Part shown: positions 1-5,515 of the stretch, in pieces
Numbering within the stretch: the first letter of the stretch is position 1
Layout of the letters: each line of letters begins with the position of its first letter
Origin: Chlamydiales bacterium
GTDB lineage: Bacteria > Chlamydiota > Chlamydiia > Chlamydiales > FEN-1388
NCBI GenBank assembly: GCA_021372185.1
Contig: JAJFUY010000030.1
Span: 1-7,638, forward strand
DNA: 7,638 nt
Reading direction: 5' to 3'
Made by a program: the position numbers and the translations under genes
Notes under the pieces: generated by a model
Databases searched by the model: none
What the model saw: the letters and a program-made list of their open reading frames with translations, nothing else
Told to the model about the DNA's origin: nothing

Positions 1-33
1 CACCGTTTTTCCTGTATAGTCATACTTTCTCAT
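1..33 (-). CDS. N-terminus of a gene cut by the window edge; possible IS110-family transposase
   Basis: Only the first 11 codons are present, reading MRKYDYTGKTV from the ATG at 33. The start is well supported: an AGGAGG Shine-Dalgarno lies six bases upstream on the minus strand. The string Y-D-Y-T-G-K-x-V resembles, from memory, the N-termini of some IS110-type DEDD transposases, where a 'GIDVHK' segment carrying the first catalytic Asp follows directly. That continuation is outside the window, so the family call is inference from very few residues. The upstream leader, with a hairpin occluding the ribosome binding site, is typical of insertion-sequence genes and fits. It could equally be another small or regulated gene. 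Confidence 0.4.
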   Translation of the reverse strand, partial: MRKYDYTGKTV

Positions 34-34
34 T

Positions 35-89
35 GCGAACCTCCTGTTTTTGGTTTTTGGTTTAAACTTTTATAAACCGGAGTGTTCGC
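35..89 (-). promoter_or_regulatory. Leader hairpin that sequesters the Shine-Dalgarno of the 1-33 gene
   Basis: Plus-strand GCGAACCTCC (35-44) is the inverse complement of GGAG-T-GTTCGC (79-89), with one bulged base at 83. This gives a 10-bp stem in the minus-strand transcript. The pairing arm contains the AGGAGG ribosome binding site and ends two bases before the ATG. A second stem, GGTTTA (59-64) with TAAACC (73-78) and an 8-nt loop, stacks directly on it. Translation from the folded leader should be poor. In mobile elements such hairpins commonly block expression from read-through transcripts. In an IS110-group element this region could also belong to the non-coding guide (bridge) RNA. The pairing is seen; the role is inferred. 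Confidence 0.55.
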
Positions 90-125
90 TTCTTTCAAGT
101 ATTACCCGAAAGGCCCTAGGAATTC

Positions 126-158
126 AGCATAGCAACTGTTATTTTTTAGTTTTGTCAA
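126..158 (-). promoter_or_regulatory. Candidate promoter for the 1-33 gene (TTGACA and extended -10)
   Basis: On the minus strand a perfect TTGACA (153-158) is followed by TGCTATGCT (126-134), an extended -10 (TGnTATGCT). The spacer between TTGACA and TATGCT is 21 nt, longer than the optimal 17, so the extended -10 may do most of the work or the match may be accidental. Transcription would start near 119 and run through the leader hairpin into the start at 33. Confidence 0.35.
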
Positions 159-227
159 TAGCTATTTTTTTGAGAAATTTTCTATAACATTTTTCGATTA
201 CCAACACCACACAAACCAACAAAATTC

Positions 228-307
228 AACGCAAAAACGCTAAAACTCAAAAAACGCAAAAAAATTTGGTCTTTTTTTGCGCTTTTGGGCTTTTGTGACT
301 TTGCGTT
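228..307. repeat. Long imperfect inverted repeat (hairpin) downstream of the His-rich gene
   Basis: The left arm (228-264) and right arm (272-307) are roughly three-quarters complementary over about 37 positions, around a 7-nt loop (265-271). The ends match best: AACGC pairs with GCGTT, and GC followed by seven A's pairs with seven T's followed by GC. Both arms are low-complexity, built from units like ACGCAAAA on the left. It lies 43 bases beyond the stop codon of the His-rich protein gene and could act as its transcript-end structure. Bases 181-227 and 308-350 hold nothing else that I recognise. Confidence 0.6.
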
Positions 308-350
308 AAAAATTTGCATTACATGTGCTATCGCAACACCATCAATACAC

Positions 351-1013
351 TTACGATGAAGAACCGGTTTCGTTACATTTTGGGTGCTTGTGATGACGGT
401 GGTGCTTATGATGTTTATGATGCTTATGGTGTTTGTGATGTTTATGGTGTCGATGATGCTTATGTGGTCTGTGACATTTTTTAGGAGGTTTACATACGCA
501 CTTGCAGTCGCATTTTGGCTTTGGACAGCAGCATGGAGGGCACGCTTGCTGAGTAAAATTAGGATGTTCAACTACTGCTGCATCGCCGCAGCCTAAACAC
601 CCTTTTAAAATACCTCTATTATAATCGGCTAAAAAACCAGCAAGAACAAGGTATTGAGAAAGATTTTCAGGATTTGCTGAAAAATCACCTAACTCTAACA
701 AGTTCTTTGCTTCTTCTAAAGCTGTACCCAAACACTCTGAGACGGCACCGTTGGCAACATTTAACTGAGCCGGAATCCACTGGTGGGCTAGCACAAACCA
801 AGGTGAGCCAGTAGACGGAGTCTGTAATACAGCACTAAAGCCTAAACCCGCAATTGTTTCTTCTGGACTAAATGGAGCTGGCCACACATCTTGATGCTCA
901 ACCCAAAATATATCAGGAAATACGCATGTTTTATCTTCTGTGTGTGCCTCTACTGTCATACCAAATGCACATACTGCTGCTAAAAACAAAAAGTTCGACA
1001 AGATCCGTTTCAC
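351..1013 (-). CDS. Exported Cys-rich protein with a (His-His-Lys)n metal-binding-like tail
   Basis: This is a 220-residue protein. The start is GTG at 1013; an in-frame TAG sits two codons upstream and AGAGG precedes it. Residues 1-23 form a signal peptide with likely cleavage after VEA. Residues about 30-135 (FW..H...WP, then LAHQWIPAQLNVANGA at 75-90, then LADYNRG at 128-134) resemble a domain that recurs in secreted bacterial proteins with a GYWKxH...LAHQ.IAA.LN..NGA...LD.YN.G pattern; I know no firm function for it. A Cys-rich, Pro/Lys-rich linker follows (nine Cys between 158 and 180). The tail 184-210 is almost entirely His with Lys or Arg every third residue. Inference: extracytoplasmic binding of Zn, Cu or Ni. 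The gene stands alone, with the efp terminator upstream. Confidence 0.8.
   Translation of the reverse strand: MKRILSNFLFLAAVCAFGMTVEAHTEDKTCVFPDIFWVEHQDVWPAPFSPEETIAGLGFSAVLQTPSTGSPWFVLAHQWIPAQLNVANGAVSECLGTALEEAKNLLELGDFSANPENLSQYLVLAGFLADYNRGILKGCLGCGDAAVVEHPNFTQQACPPCCCPKPKCDCKCVCKPPKKCHRPHKHHRHHKHHKHHKHHKHHKHHRHHKHPKCNETGSSS
384..464 (-). repeat. 9-nt tandem repeat encoding His-His-Lys/Arg units
   Basis: Nine consecutive 9-nt units (minus-strand consensus CAT-AAR-CAY and phase variants) encode the HHK/HHR tail of the exported protein. Third positions vary (CAT/CAC, AAA/AAG) and two Lys codons are replaced by CGA or CGT Arg codons. The array is therefore not a fresh perfect expansion, but it could still change length by slippage in 3-residue steps without shifting frame. 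Confidence 0.8.
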
Positions 1014-1148
1014 GAGCCACTACCTCTATTAAATATTTCTACTCTAATGTTCTAAGCAGATATCACAGCTTAGATACTTAAAGATGCGTTTACCAAAACG
1101 TGAGATTTACTTGAATATATTTCTTATGAAGAGATGAGTGCGTAAAAG

Positions 1149-1178
1149 AAGAGAAAAACCCTTGAGGGTTTTTCTCTT
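1149..1178 (-). terminator. Intrinsic terminator of efp
   Basis: AGAGAAAAACCC (1150-1161) pairs perfectly with GGGTTTTTCTCT (1166-1177) around a TTGA loop, with one more pair outside (1149/1178). On the minus strand the stem lies just after the efp stop codon and is followed by TCTTTTAC, a short T-rich tail. The near-symmetrical A/T flanks mean it could also work weakly on the plus strand. Confidence 0.8.
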
Positions 1179-1192
1179 TAAGAGACTAAAAA

Positions 1193-1759
1193 TTAGATAC
1201 GAGAAACGTATTCACCAGTTCTCGTGTCGATACGTACTTTTTCGCCTTGTTCTACAAAAATAGGCACCTGAATTTTTGCGCCTGTTTCAACTAGTGCCGG
1301 CTTTAAAACACGTCCTGAAGCAGTATCACCACGCACGCCAGGAGCCGTTTCTGTAATAAACAGATCAAGAAATGTTGGAGGTTCAACTGTAATTGGCTCG
1401 CCTTTATAAAAAATGATGTCGTACAAGAGGTCTTCTTTCAACCACTGTTCGCACTCACCAATTGGCGCGTTCATGATTTTTATTTGTTCAAATGTGTTGT
1501 CATCCATAAACACGACACCATCATTTTCTTTGTAGAGCATGCGCATTTTTTCTTCTGCAATATCTGCTACGTCTAGCTTATCGCCTGATTTAAAGGTCTT
1601 TTCAAGCGCACGGCCTGATGTAAGGTGCTTTAGCTTCACGCGGTTAAAGGCTTGGCCTTTTCCTGGTTTTACATATTCATTGCTGATAATAGTGTAGGGT
1701 TGACCTTCCATCTCAACTTTGATGCCTGCCTTAAACTCGTTTGTGCTGATCTGTGCCAT
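1193..1759 (-). CDS. efp: Translation elongation factor P
   Basis: A 188-residue full-length protein, the usual length for EF-P. It binds the ribosome between the P and E sites and relieves stalling at polyproline stretches. The N-terminal KOW-like domain carries the conserved loop VKPGKGQAF (30-38) with Lys34 at the tip, the residue that is beta-lysylated by EpmA in E. coli, so this is a lysine-type rather than arginine-type EF-P. The middle OB domain spans about 65-125. The C-terminal OB domain ends in the family signature (GDTAS near 144, then IDTRTGEYVSR near 177-187). The ATG at 1759 has only a weak upstream GGGAA as Shine-Dalgarno. The gene is a single cistron between its own promoter and terminator, divergent from the AMP nucleosidase gene. 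Confidence 0.97.
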   Translation of the reverse strand: MAQISTNEFKAGIKVEMEGQPYTIISNEYVKPGKGQAFNRVKLKHLTSGRALEKTFKSGDKLDVADIAEEKMRMLYKENDGVVFMDDNTFEQIKIMNAPIGECEQWLKEDLLYDIIFYKGEPITVEPPTFLDLFITETAPGVRGDTASGRVLKPALVETGAKIQVPIFVEQGEKVRIDTRTGEYVSRI

Positions 1760-1800
1760 GTAAATGTTCCCACAATAACTGGTTATATAGAATGCAGGTA

Positions 1801-1829
1801 ATTGTACCGCATTTTAAAAATCCTTGCAA
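1801..1829 (-). promoter_or_regulatory. Sigma-70-type promoter of efp
   Basis: On the minus strand TTGCAA (1824-1829) is followed after exactly 17 nt by TACAAT (1801-1806), a 5/6 match to the -10 consensus. This places the start of transcription about 35 nt upstream of the efp ATG. The hexamer match and ideal spacing are seen; use as a promoter is inferred. Confidence 0.6.
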
Positions 1830-1852
1830 CTACTGGAGTAATTATGTATGTA
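1824..1852 (+). promoter_or_regulatory. Weak candidate promoter of the amn-glycosyltransferase run
   Basis: TTGCAA is palindromic, so the same hexamer (1824-1829) can be read as a -35 on the plus strand. It is followed after 17 nt by TATGTA (1847-1852), only a 3/6 -10 match. A start near 1859 would leave a leader of about 20 nt before the ATG at 1880. The call rests on geometry rather than a strong consensus. Confidence 0.3.
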
Positions 1853-1868
1853 AGGATTTATTTGTATG

Positions 1869-1874
1869 AAAGGA
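1869..1874 (+). promoter_or_regulatory. Ribosome binding site deciding the amn start
   Basis: AAAGGA lies five bases before the ATG at 1880. A rival GGAG (1835-1838) lies five bases before an in-frame ATG at 1844. The downstream site is favoured because it gives an N-terminus of the length expected for the short AMP nucleosidase family. Confidence 0.55.
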
Positions 1875-1879
1875 TAATT

Positions 1880-2689
1880 ATGCAACCAGGCGACGAATTT
1901 TACCACGAGACCGAAGCCAGAAGGACATTTGCCCTAGACACTTTAGAGCGCTATTCTGGATCAACTATAGACGAGTTTCAGCCCTGGATTCTCCTCACAA
2001 ATTTCCCTCGCTACGTTGATGCCTTTTCAACGCTATATAAATGTCCAATTGTAGAAGGCTCAATGTTTAAGGTAGCTCATGCCAAAAAAGAGGGCATAAC
2101 TATTTTAGACTTTAAAATAGGCTCTCCTGCTGCTGCCCTTGTAATGGACCTTTGCGCCTTCCTACCATGTTATGGGATGCTTTTACTCGGTATGTGCGGC
2201 GGCTTAAGAGAAGACTATAAAATTGGAGAGTATTTTGTACCTGTTGCTGCCATTCGTGGAGATGGTACATCAGATTTTTACTTCCCTCCAGAAGTGCCTG
2301 CCATGGCAAATTTTACTGTGCAAAAAGAAGTGTCAGCGTATCTAGAAAAGAAAAAAATTCACCACCATATCGGTATTACGCATACTACTAACAAGCGCTT
2401 TTGGGAATTTAACCCAGACTTTAGAAAGCGCCTCCAAGAAACTCGCCCACAGGTAGTTGAGATGGAGTGCGCCACCCTTTTTGCAGCAAGCTATGCTCAT
2501 AGACTCCCACTTGGTGCGTTATTATTAATTTCAGACTTGCCAGTAAAAACATCGGGCGTTAAAACCAAAAAATCCAGCGAAATGGTTTTTGCAAAATTTA
2601 TGGCCGAGCACATCAACATAGGTGTAAACATCTTGAAAAAACTTGATAAGGTGCCTCGCCTTAAAGAATATCGCAAACACGTTCACTAA
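1880..2689 (+). CDS. amn: AMP nucleosidase, short form (PNP/UDP phosphorylase superfamily)
   Basis: A 269-residue enzyme predicted to hydrolyse AMP to adenine and ribose 5-phosphate in the cytoplasm. It matches the short AMP nucleosidases (about 260 residues, as in Bacteroidetes and some intracellular bacteria) along its whole length and lacks the long N-terminal regulatory domain of E. coli Amn. Visible motifs: LLTNF (38-42), GMCGGLR (104-110, phosphate-binding loop), RGDGTS (126-131), FPPEVPA (135-141), EMECATLF (194-201, Met and Glu contacting ribose) and LISDLP (216-221), whose Asp219 is the probable base-protonating acid. Start: ATG at 1880 with AAAGGA upstream; ATG 1844 would add 12 residues and the open frame reaches a TTG at 1802. 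It is first in a run with three glycosyltransferase genes, 12 nt upstream of the next. Confidence 0.88.
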   Translation: MQPGDEFYHETEARRTFALDTLERYSGSTIDEFQPWILLTNFPRYVDAFSTLYKCPIVEGSMFKVAHAKKEGITILDFKIGSPAAALVMDLCAFLPCYGMLLLGMCGGLREDYKIGEYFVPVAAIRGDGTSDFYFPPEVPAMANFTVQKEVSAYLEKKKIHHHIGITHTTNKRFWEFNPDFRKRLQETRPQVVEMECATLFAASYAHRLPLGALLLISDLPVKTSGVKTKKSSEMVFAKFMAEHINIGVNILKKLDKVPRLKEYRKHVH

Positions 2690-2701
2690 AAAGGCATTTT
2701 T

Positions 2702-3508
2702 ATGTGGCTCATTCTTTTATTGATGGCCTGTTTTTCCACACTCAGCGCCAAAATGCCGGGTCAGACTGATTTTGTGGTGGTAATCCCCTCTTATAATAAC
2801 GAAAAATACTGTATTGCCAACTTACAATCTCTCGTTAACCAAAACTACCCCTATTGGACAGCTATTTACATTAACGACTGTTCTACAGATAAAACTGGGG
2901 CAATGGTTGATGATTTTGTTAAAACACACAATTTAGGCCACAAAATAAAAGTAGTGCACAACAAAAAAAATGTTGGGGCCATGGCAAACTTTTATAAATG
3001 GATAAACAAAATTAACCCTCAACATGTTGTAGTGCATTTAGATGGTGACGACCGCCTTGCCCACCCACAAGTACTCGAAAAACTTGCCTATACCTATGCT
3101 GATAAAAACGTCTGGATGACCTACGGAAGCTACAGGCCAGAACCCGATGACTTTGTACGGGTGTGTGCGCCATTTCCAGAATGGGTGCTTAAAAAAAATG
3201 CCTTCCGCAAATACGCCTGGGTCTCATCTCATCTTCGCTCATACTATGCAAAGCTCTTTCACAACATTAAGAAAAAACACTTTTTGTATAAGGGCAAATT
3301 TGCGCCTATGGCCTGTGATTTAGCTATTATGTTTCCTGTTTTAGAGCAGTCTTCAAAAAATCACATTCGCTATATTTCTGAAGAGCTTTATATTTACAAC
3401 TACAACACGCCAATCAATGATGTAAAAAAAGACCTCTCTTTGATATTAGACGTAGATAAACGGATACGTAAAATGAGCCGCTACAAGCCCTTGAAAACGT
3501 TGTTTTAA
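2702..3508 (+). CDS. Exported family-2 glycosyltransferase, copy 1
   Basis: 268 residues. Residues 1-16 look like a short signal peptide (hydrophobic WLILLLMACF, cleavage after LSA), followed directly by a GT-A fold domain. Seen: VVVIPSYNNE (25-34, start of the nucleotide-binding strand), YINDCSTD (56-63, conserved Asp of GT2), GAMANFY (92-98) and LDGDD (113-117, the DXD metal site). A C-terminal block LRSYYAKLF (178-186) and MACDLAIMF (203-211) supplies a likely acceptor-side Asp206. Family knowledge: GT2 enzymes move a sugar from a nucleotide-sugar to an acceptor; the substrates here are unknown. AAGG precedes the ATG by seven bases. The stop overlaps the next start (TAATG). An N-terminal export signal without later membrane helices is odd for GT2. 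Confidence 0.85.
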   Translation: MWLILLLMACFSTLSAKMPGQTDFVVVIPSYNNEKYCIANLQSLVNQNYPYWTAIYINDCSTDKTGAMVDDFVKTHNLGHKIKVVHNKKNVGAMANFYKWINKINPQHVVVHLDGDDRLAHPQVLEKLAYTYADKNVWMTYGSYRPEPDDFVRVCAPFPEWVLKKNAFRKYAWVSSHLRSYYAKLFHNIKKKHFLYKGKFAPMACDLAIMFPVLEQSSKNHIRYISEELYIYNYNTPINDVKKDLSLILDVDKRIRKMSRYKPLKTLF

Positions 3509-4338
3509 TGAAAAAGATTTTCAGCCTACTCTATCTTCTTTTCGCATCCCACCTACAAGCCTTTCAGGTGCAGCATGATGACATTGATATTGTTGTTGTC
3601 ATCTGCTCATACAACAACGAACCCTATGTAGAAGAAAACCTCAAATCGCTCTTTAAACAAGACTATCCAAAATGGAAAATGATCTACATCAATGATGCCT
3701 CAACTGACAATACGGCCCAGGAAGTGCAACGGTGTGTGCATAAATATAAGATGTCCAAACGCTCAGTCGTTGTGAACAATAGAGACAGAAAAGGCGCCAT
3801 GGCAAACCTCTACAATGCTATACACGCCATACAACCTCGTACAGTAGTTGTACAGCTAGATGGCGATGATATGCTTAAGGGTAAAGGTGTTCTTAGCCAT
3901 GTAGCCAAGACCTACCGCAACAAAAACGTATGGATGAGCTATGGCAATTATGAATCATTTCCAGATAATGCCCCAGGGTGGCAGCACGACTCATGCCACG
4001 CATTTCCAGAAGAGGTTATCCGCAACAAAAGCTTTCGACACTACACCTGGGTGGGATATCCCTTGCGCACATTTTATGCTAAGCTATTTCAAAATATTAA
4101 AGAAAATGACTTAAAATATAAGGGTCAGTTTTTTTCTGTAGTTTCAGATACCGGCATGATGCACCCTATGTTTGAGATGGCAGCAGACGGCCACATACAC
4201 TACGAAAAAAAGGTACTGTACTCCTACCGAGTCAACACAGGTAACAACGACTTTTTTGTTCGTAAACCACTTATGGATGAAGTATCAAGCTACATTAAAG
4301 CAATGCCCAAGTATCCAACACTTAACCAACTGTTTTAG
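3508..4338 (+). CDS. Exported family-2 glycosyltransferase, copy 2
   Basis: 276 residues, a tandem paralogue of the preceding gene across its full length. Signal peptide 1-18 (KKIFSLLYLLFASHLQA, cleavage after LQA). GT-A motifs: VVVICSYNNEPY (29-40), YINDASTD (60-67), KGAMANLY (95-102) and LDGDD (117-121). Blocks shared with copy 1 include VWMSYGNY (141-148), LRTFYAKLFQNIK (186-198), KYKGQF (203-208) and an Asp at 214 in place of Asp206. Both copies end in a similar xYPxLxxLF tail. The ATG overlaps the upstream stop by one base and has no convincing Shine-Dalgarno, so translation is probably coupled. All motif residues are kept in both copies, so neither looks decayed; divergence suggests different donors or acceptors. 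Substrates cannot be read from sequence. Confidence 0.85.
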   Translation: MKKIFSLLYLLFASHLQAFQVQHDDIDIVVVICSYNNEPYVEENLKSLFKQDYPKWKMIYINDASTDNTAQEVQRCVHKYKMSKRSVVVNNRDRKGAMANLYNAIHAIQPRTVVVQLDGDDMLKGKGVLSHVAKTYRNKNVWMSYGNYESFPDNAPGWQHDSCHAFPEEVIRNKSFRHYTWVGYPLRTFYAKLFQNIKENDLKYKGQFFSVVSDTGMMHPMFEMAADGHIHYEKKVLYSYRVNTGNNDFFVRKPLMDEVSSYIKAMPKYPTLNQLF

Positions 4339-4339
4339 T

Positions 4340-5383
4340 ATGAATATTCTTCTTACACTTATATGCCTTCTCTTTTGTTCTCAAGGCCATGCCGTCAAAA
4401 AGATGGATTATCTCTCTTGGAGCAAAAAGCAAGTGGACATTGTCATCTTTTCATACGACAGGCCTATGCAGTTGTATGCCTTTTTAGAATCGCTAGAAAC
4501 CTACGTCACCCACCCCCACCTCATCCACGTTATCTACCGCTGCACCGATAAACGCTTTGAGAAGGGCTACAAAGAGGTATTTGATCGCTTTAGCTACGTA
4601 GAAACGCATAAACAAGGAAGACATCACCCAGAACGGGATTTTAAAAGTCTTGTAAGAAGATCTGTCTTTAGCTCAAAGTCAAACTCCCCCTACATTATGT
4701 TTGCAGCAGATGATATTATTTTTACTGACAAAGTAAATTTAGTTGAATGCACGGATGCTCTAAAAAAATATAACGCCTGGTTTTTTTCTTTAAGACTTGG
4801 CAAAAACATCACCAAAAACACCCTTGCCTCAAAACAGTCGTTAGACCCTGTACACGTAGGTGTGCCCAACGGAAGAGACGTTGGCCGCGATATGTACACC
4901 TGGAAGTTTACAGACCCGACCGCCATGGGCAGCTGGAACTACCCCAACTGCTGCGATGTCACCATCTACCGAAAAAAAGATCTTGAGCCCATGATAAAAA
5001 AGGCAAAGTACACAAACCCCAACACCTTTGAAGATGATTGGCACTGGAACTGGCAGCCAAAAAACAAAAAGGGCCTCTGCTTTAGCAAATCAAAAGCCGT
5101 AAACTTACCCCTAAACGTAGTAAACCAATACTGGCAAAGCGCCCACCTCAACATCTCCACCTGGCAACTTCTAGAAAAGTTCCTAACAGGCTTCAAAATT
5201 GACATAGGCAAATTCCACAACATAGACAACTACGCCCCCCACATGCCCTACGAGCCAACCTACATCCCCCAACGCGACACGCCAACAAATGGCACAGCTA
5301 ACTTCCAGCCAACACCACCTATACAGGCCCCCAGCAACCCCACAAGCCAATGGATTCAGGAACAGTTGATGGGTTTGGGGTAA
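4340..5383 (+). CDS. Exported glycosyltransferase-like protein with proline-rich tail
   Basis: 347 residues from the ATG at 4340, one base after the TAG of copy 2. The frame stays open back to 4172, but that stretch overlaps the upstream gene, while this ATG is followed at once by a signal peptide (1-18, NILLTLICLLFCSQGHA). A GT-A-like core follows: VDIVIFSYDRP (32-42) is the typical first strand, and FAADDIIF (121-128) looks like a DXD-type metal site (Asp124/125). The second half is rich in aromatic and acidic residues (WKF, GSWNYPNCC near 197-205, FEDDWHWNW at 230-238), perhaps the catalytic and acceptor region. The last 50 residues are Pro/Thr/Asn-rich and probably disordered. It is not a close paralogue of the two upstream genes. 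No Shine-Dalgarno is evident, so coupled translation is likely. I do not recognise a named family. Confidence 0.7.
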   Translation: MNILLTLICLLFCSQGHAVKKMDYLSWSKKQVDIVIFSYDRPMQLYAFLESLETYVTHPHLIHVIYRCTDKRFEKGYKEVFDRFSYVETHKQGRHHPERDFKSLVRRSVFSSKSNSPYIMFAADDIIFTDKVNLVECTDALKKYNAWFFSLRLGKNITKNTLASKQSLDPVHVGVPNGRDVGRDMYTWKFTDPTAMGSWNYPNCCDVTIYRKKDLEPMIKKAKYTNPNTFEDDWHWNWQPKNKKGLCFSKSKAVNLPLNVVNQYWQSAHLNISTWQLLEKFLTGFKIDIGKFHNIDNYAPHMPYEPTYIPQRDTPTNGTANFQPTPPIQAPSNPTSQWIQEQLMGLG

Positions 5384-5396
5384 AAACACAAACCCT

Positions 5397-5509
5397 AATT
5401 TTCTCTTATTCTTATTCTTGATCTTGGTCTTATTCTGTCTTTTTTGTTAGTTGTGTTTAAAAAAAAGAATAAGAATAAGATCAAGATTGAGAATAAGATA
5501 GAAAAATTT
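5397..5509. repeat. Long hexamer-based inverted repeat after the glycosyltransferase run
   Basis: The core arms 5405-5435 and 5467-5497 are complementary at 27 of 31 positions without gaps; two of the four mismatches would be G-U pairs in RNA. Each arm is a degenerate 6-nt tandem repeat (TCTTAT, TCTTAT, TCTTGA, TCTTGG, TCTTAT on the left). Pairing extends outward (AATTTTCT with a mirrored segment ending at 5509) and inward (T run 5440-5445 with A run 5459-5466). It sits between the last plus-strand stop codon and the GC-rich terminator. Confidence 0.8.
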
Positions 5510-5515
5510 CCTATT

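Noticed and set aside
92..112. Short hairpin CTTTC/GAAAG in the leader of the 1-33 gene
   Set aside because: Only 5 bp with an 11-nt loop, too weak to report as a separate feature.
384..464. Regular 9-nt repeat as a CRISPR-like array
   Set aside because: There are no spacers and the units are in frame within a coding sequence.
182..571. Minus-strand open frame of 129 codons ending in a Phe-rich stretch
   Set aside because: It overlaps the His-repeat region in another frame, and its Ile/Thr/Asn runs are shadows of the 9-nt repeat; the overlapping frame has a signal peptide and a recognisable domain.
384..596. Plus-strand frame rich in Met, Val and Leu that looks like a small membrane protein
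   Set aside because: It is the antisense of the CAT/CAC-AAR repeat, which gives ATG and GTG runs; there is no ribosome binding site or independent support.
1014..1080. TTAGAA and TTTAAT pair upstream of the His-rich gene as a promoter
   Set aside because: The -35 match is poor (3/6) and the implied start would fall almost on the ribosome binding site; no convincing promoter is visible for this gene.
1802..1879. N-terminal extension of AMP nucleosidase from a TTG start
   Set aside because: The frame there overlaps the efp promoter boxes, the TTG has no ribosome binding site, and the family N-terminus fits the ATG at 1880.
4172..4339. Longer form of the third glycosyltransferase starting inside copy 2
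   Set aside because: This stretch overlaps conserved C-terminal coding of copy 2, and the ATG at 4340 is followed at once by a clear signal peptide.
4690..5389. Several minus-strand open frames opposite the third glycosyltransferase
   Set aside because: They are antisense shadows of a codon-biased C/A-rich gene, overlap each other, and show no recognisable domains.
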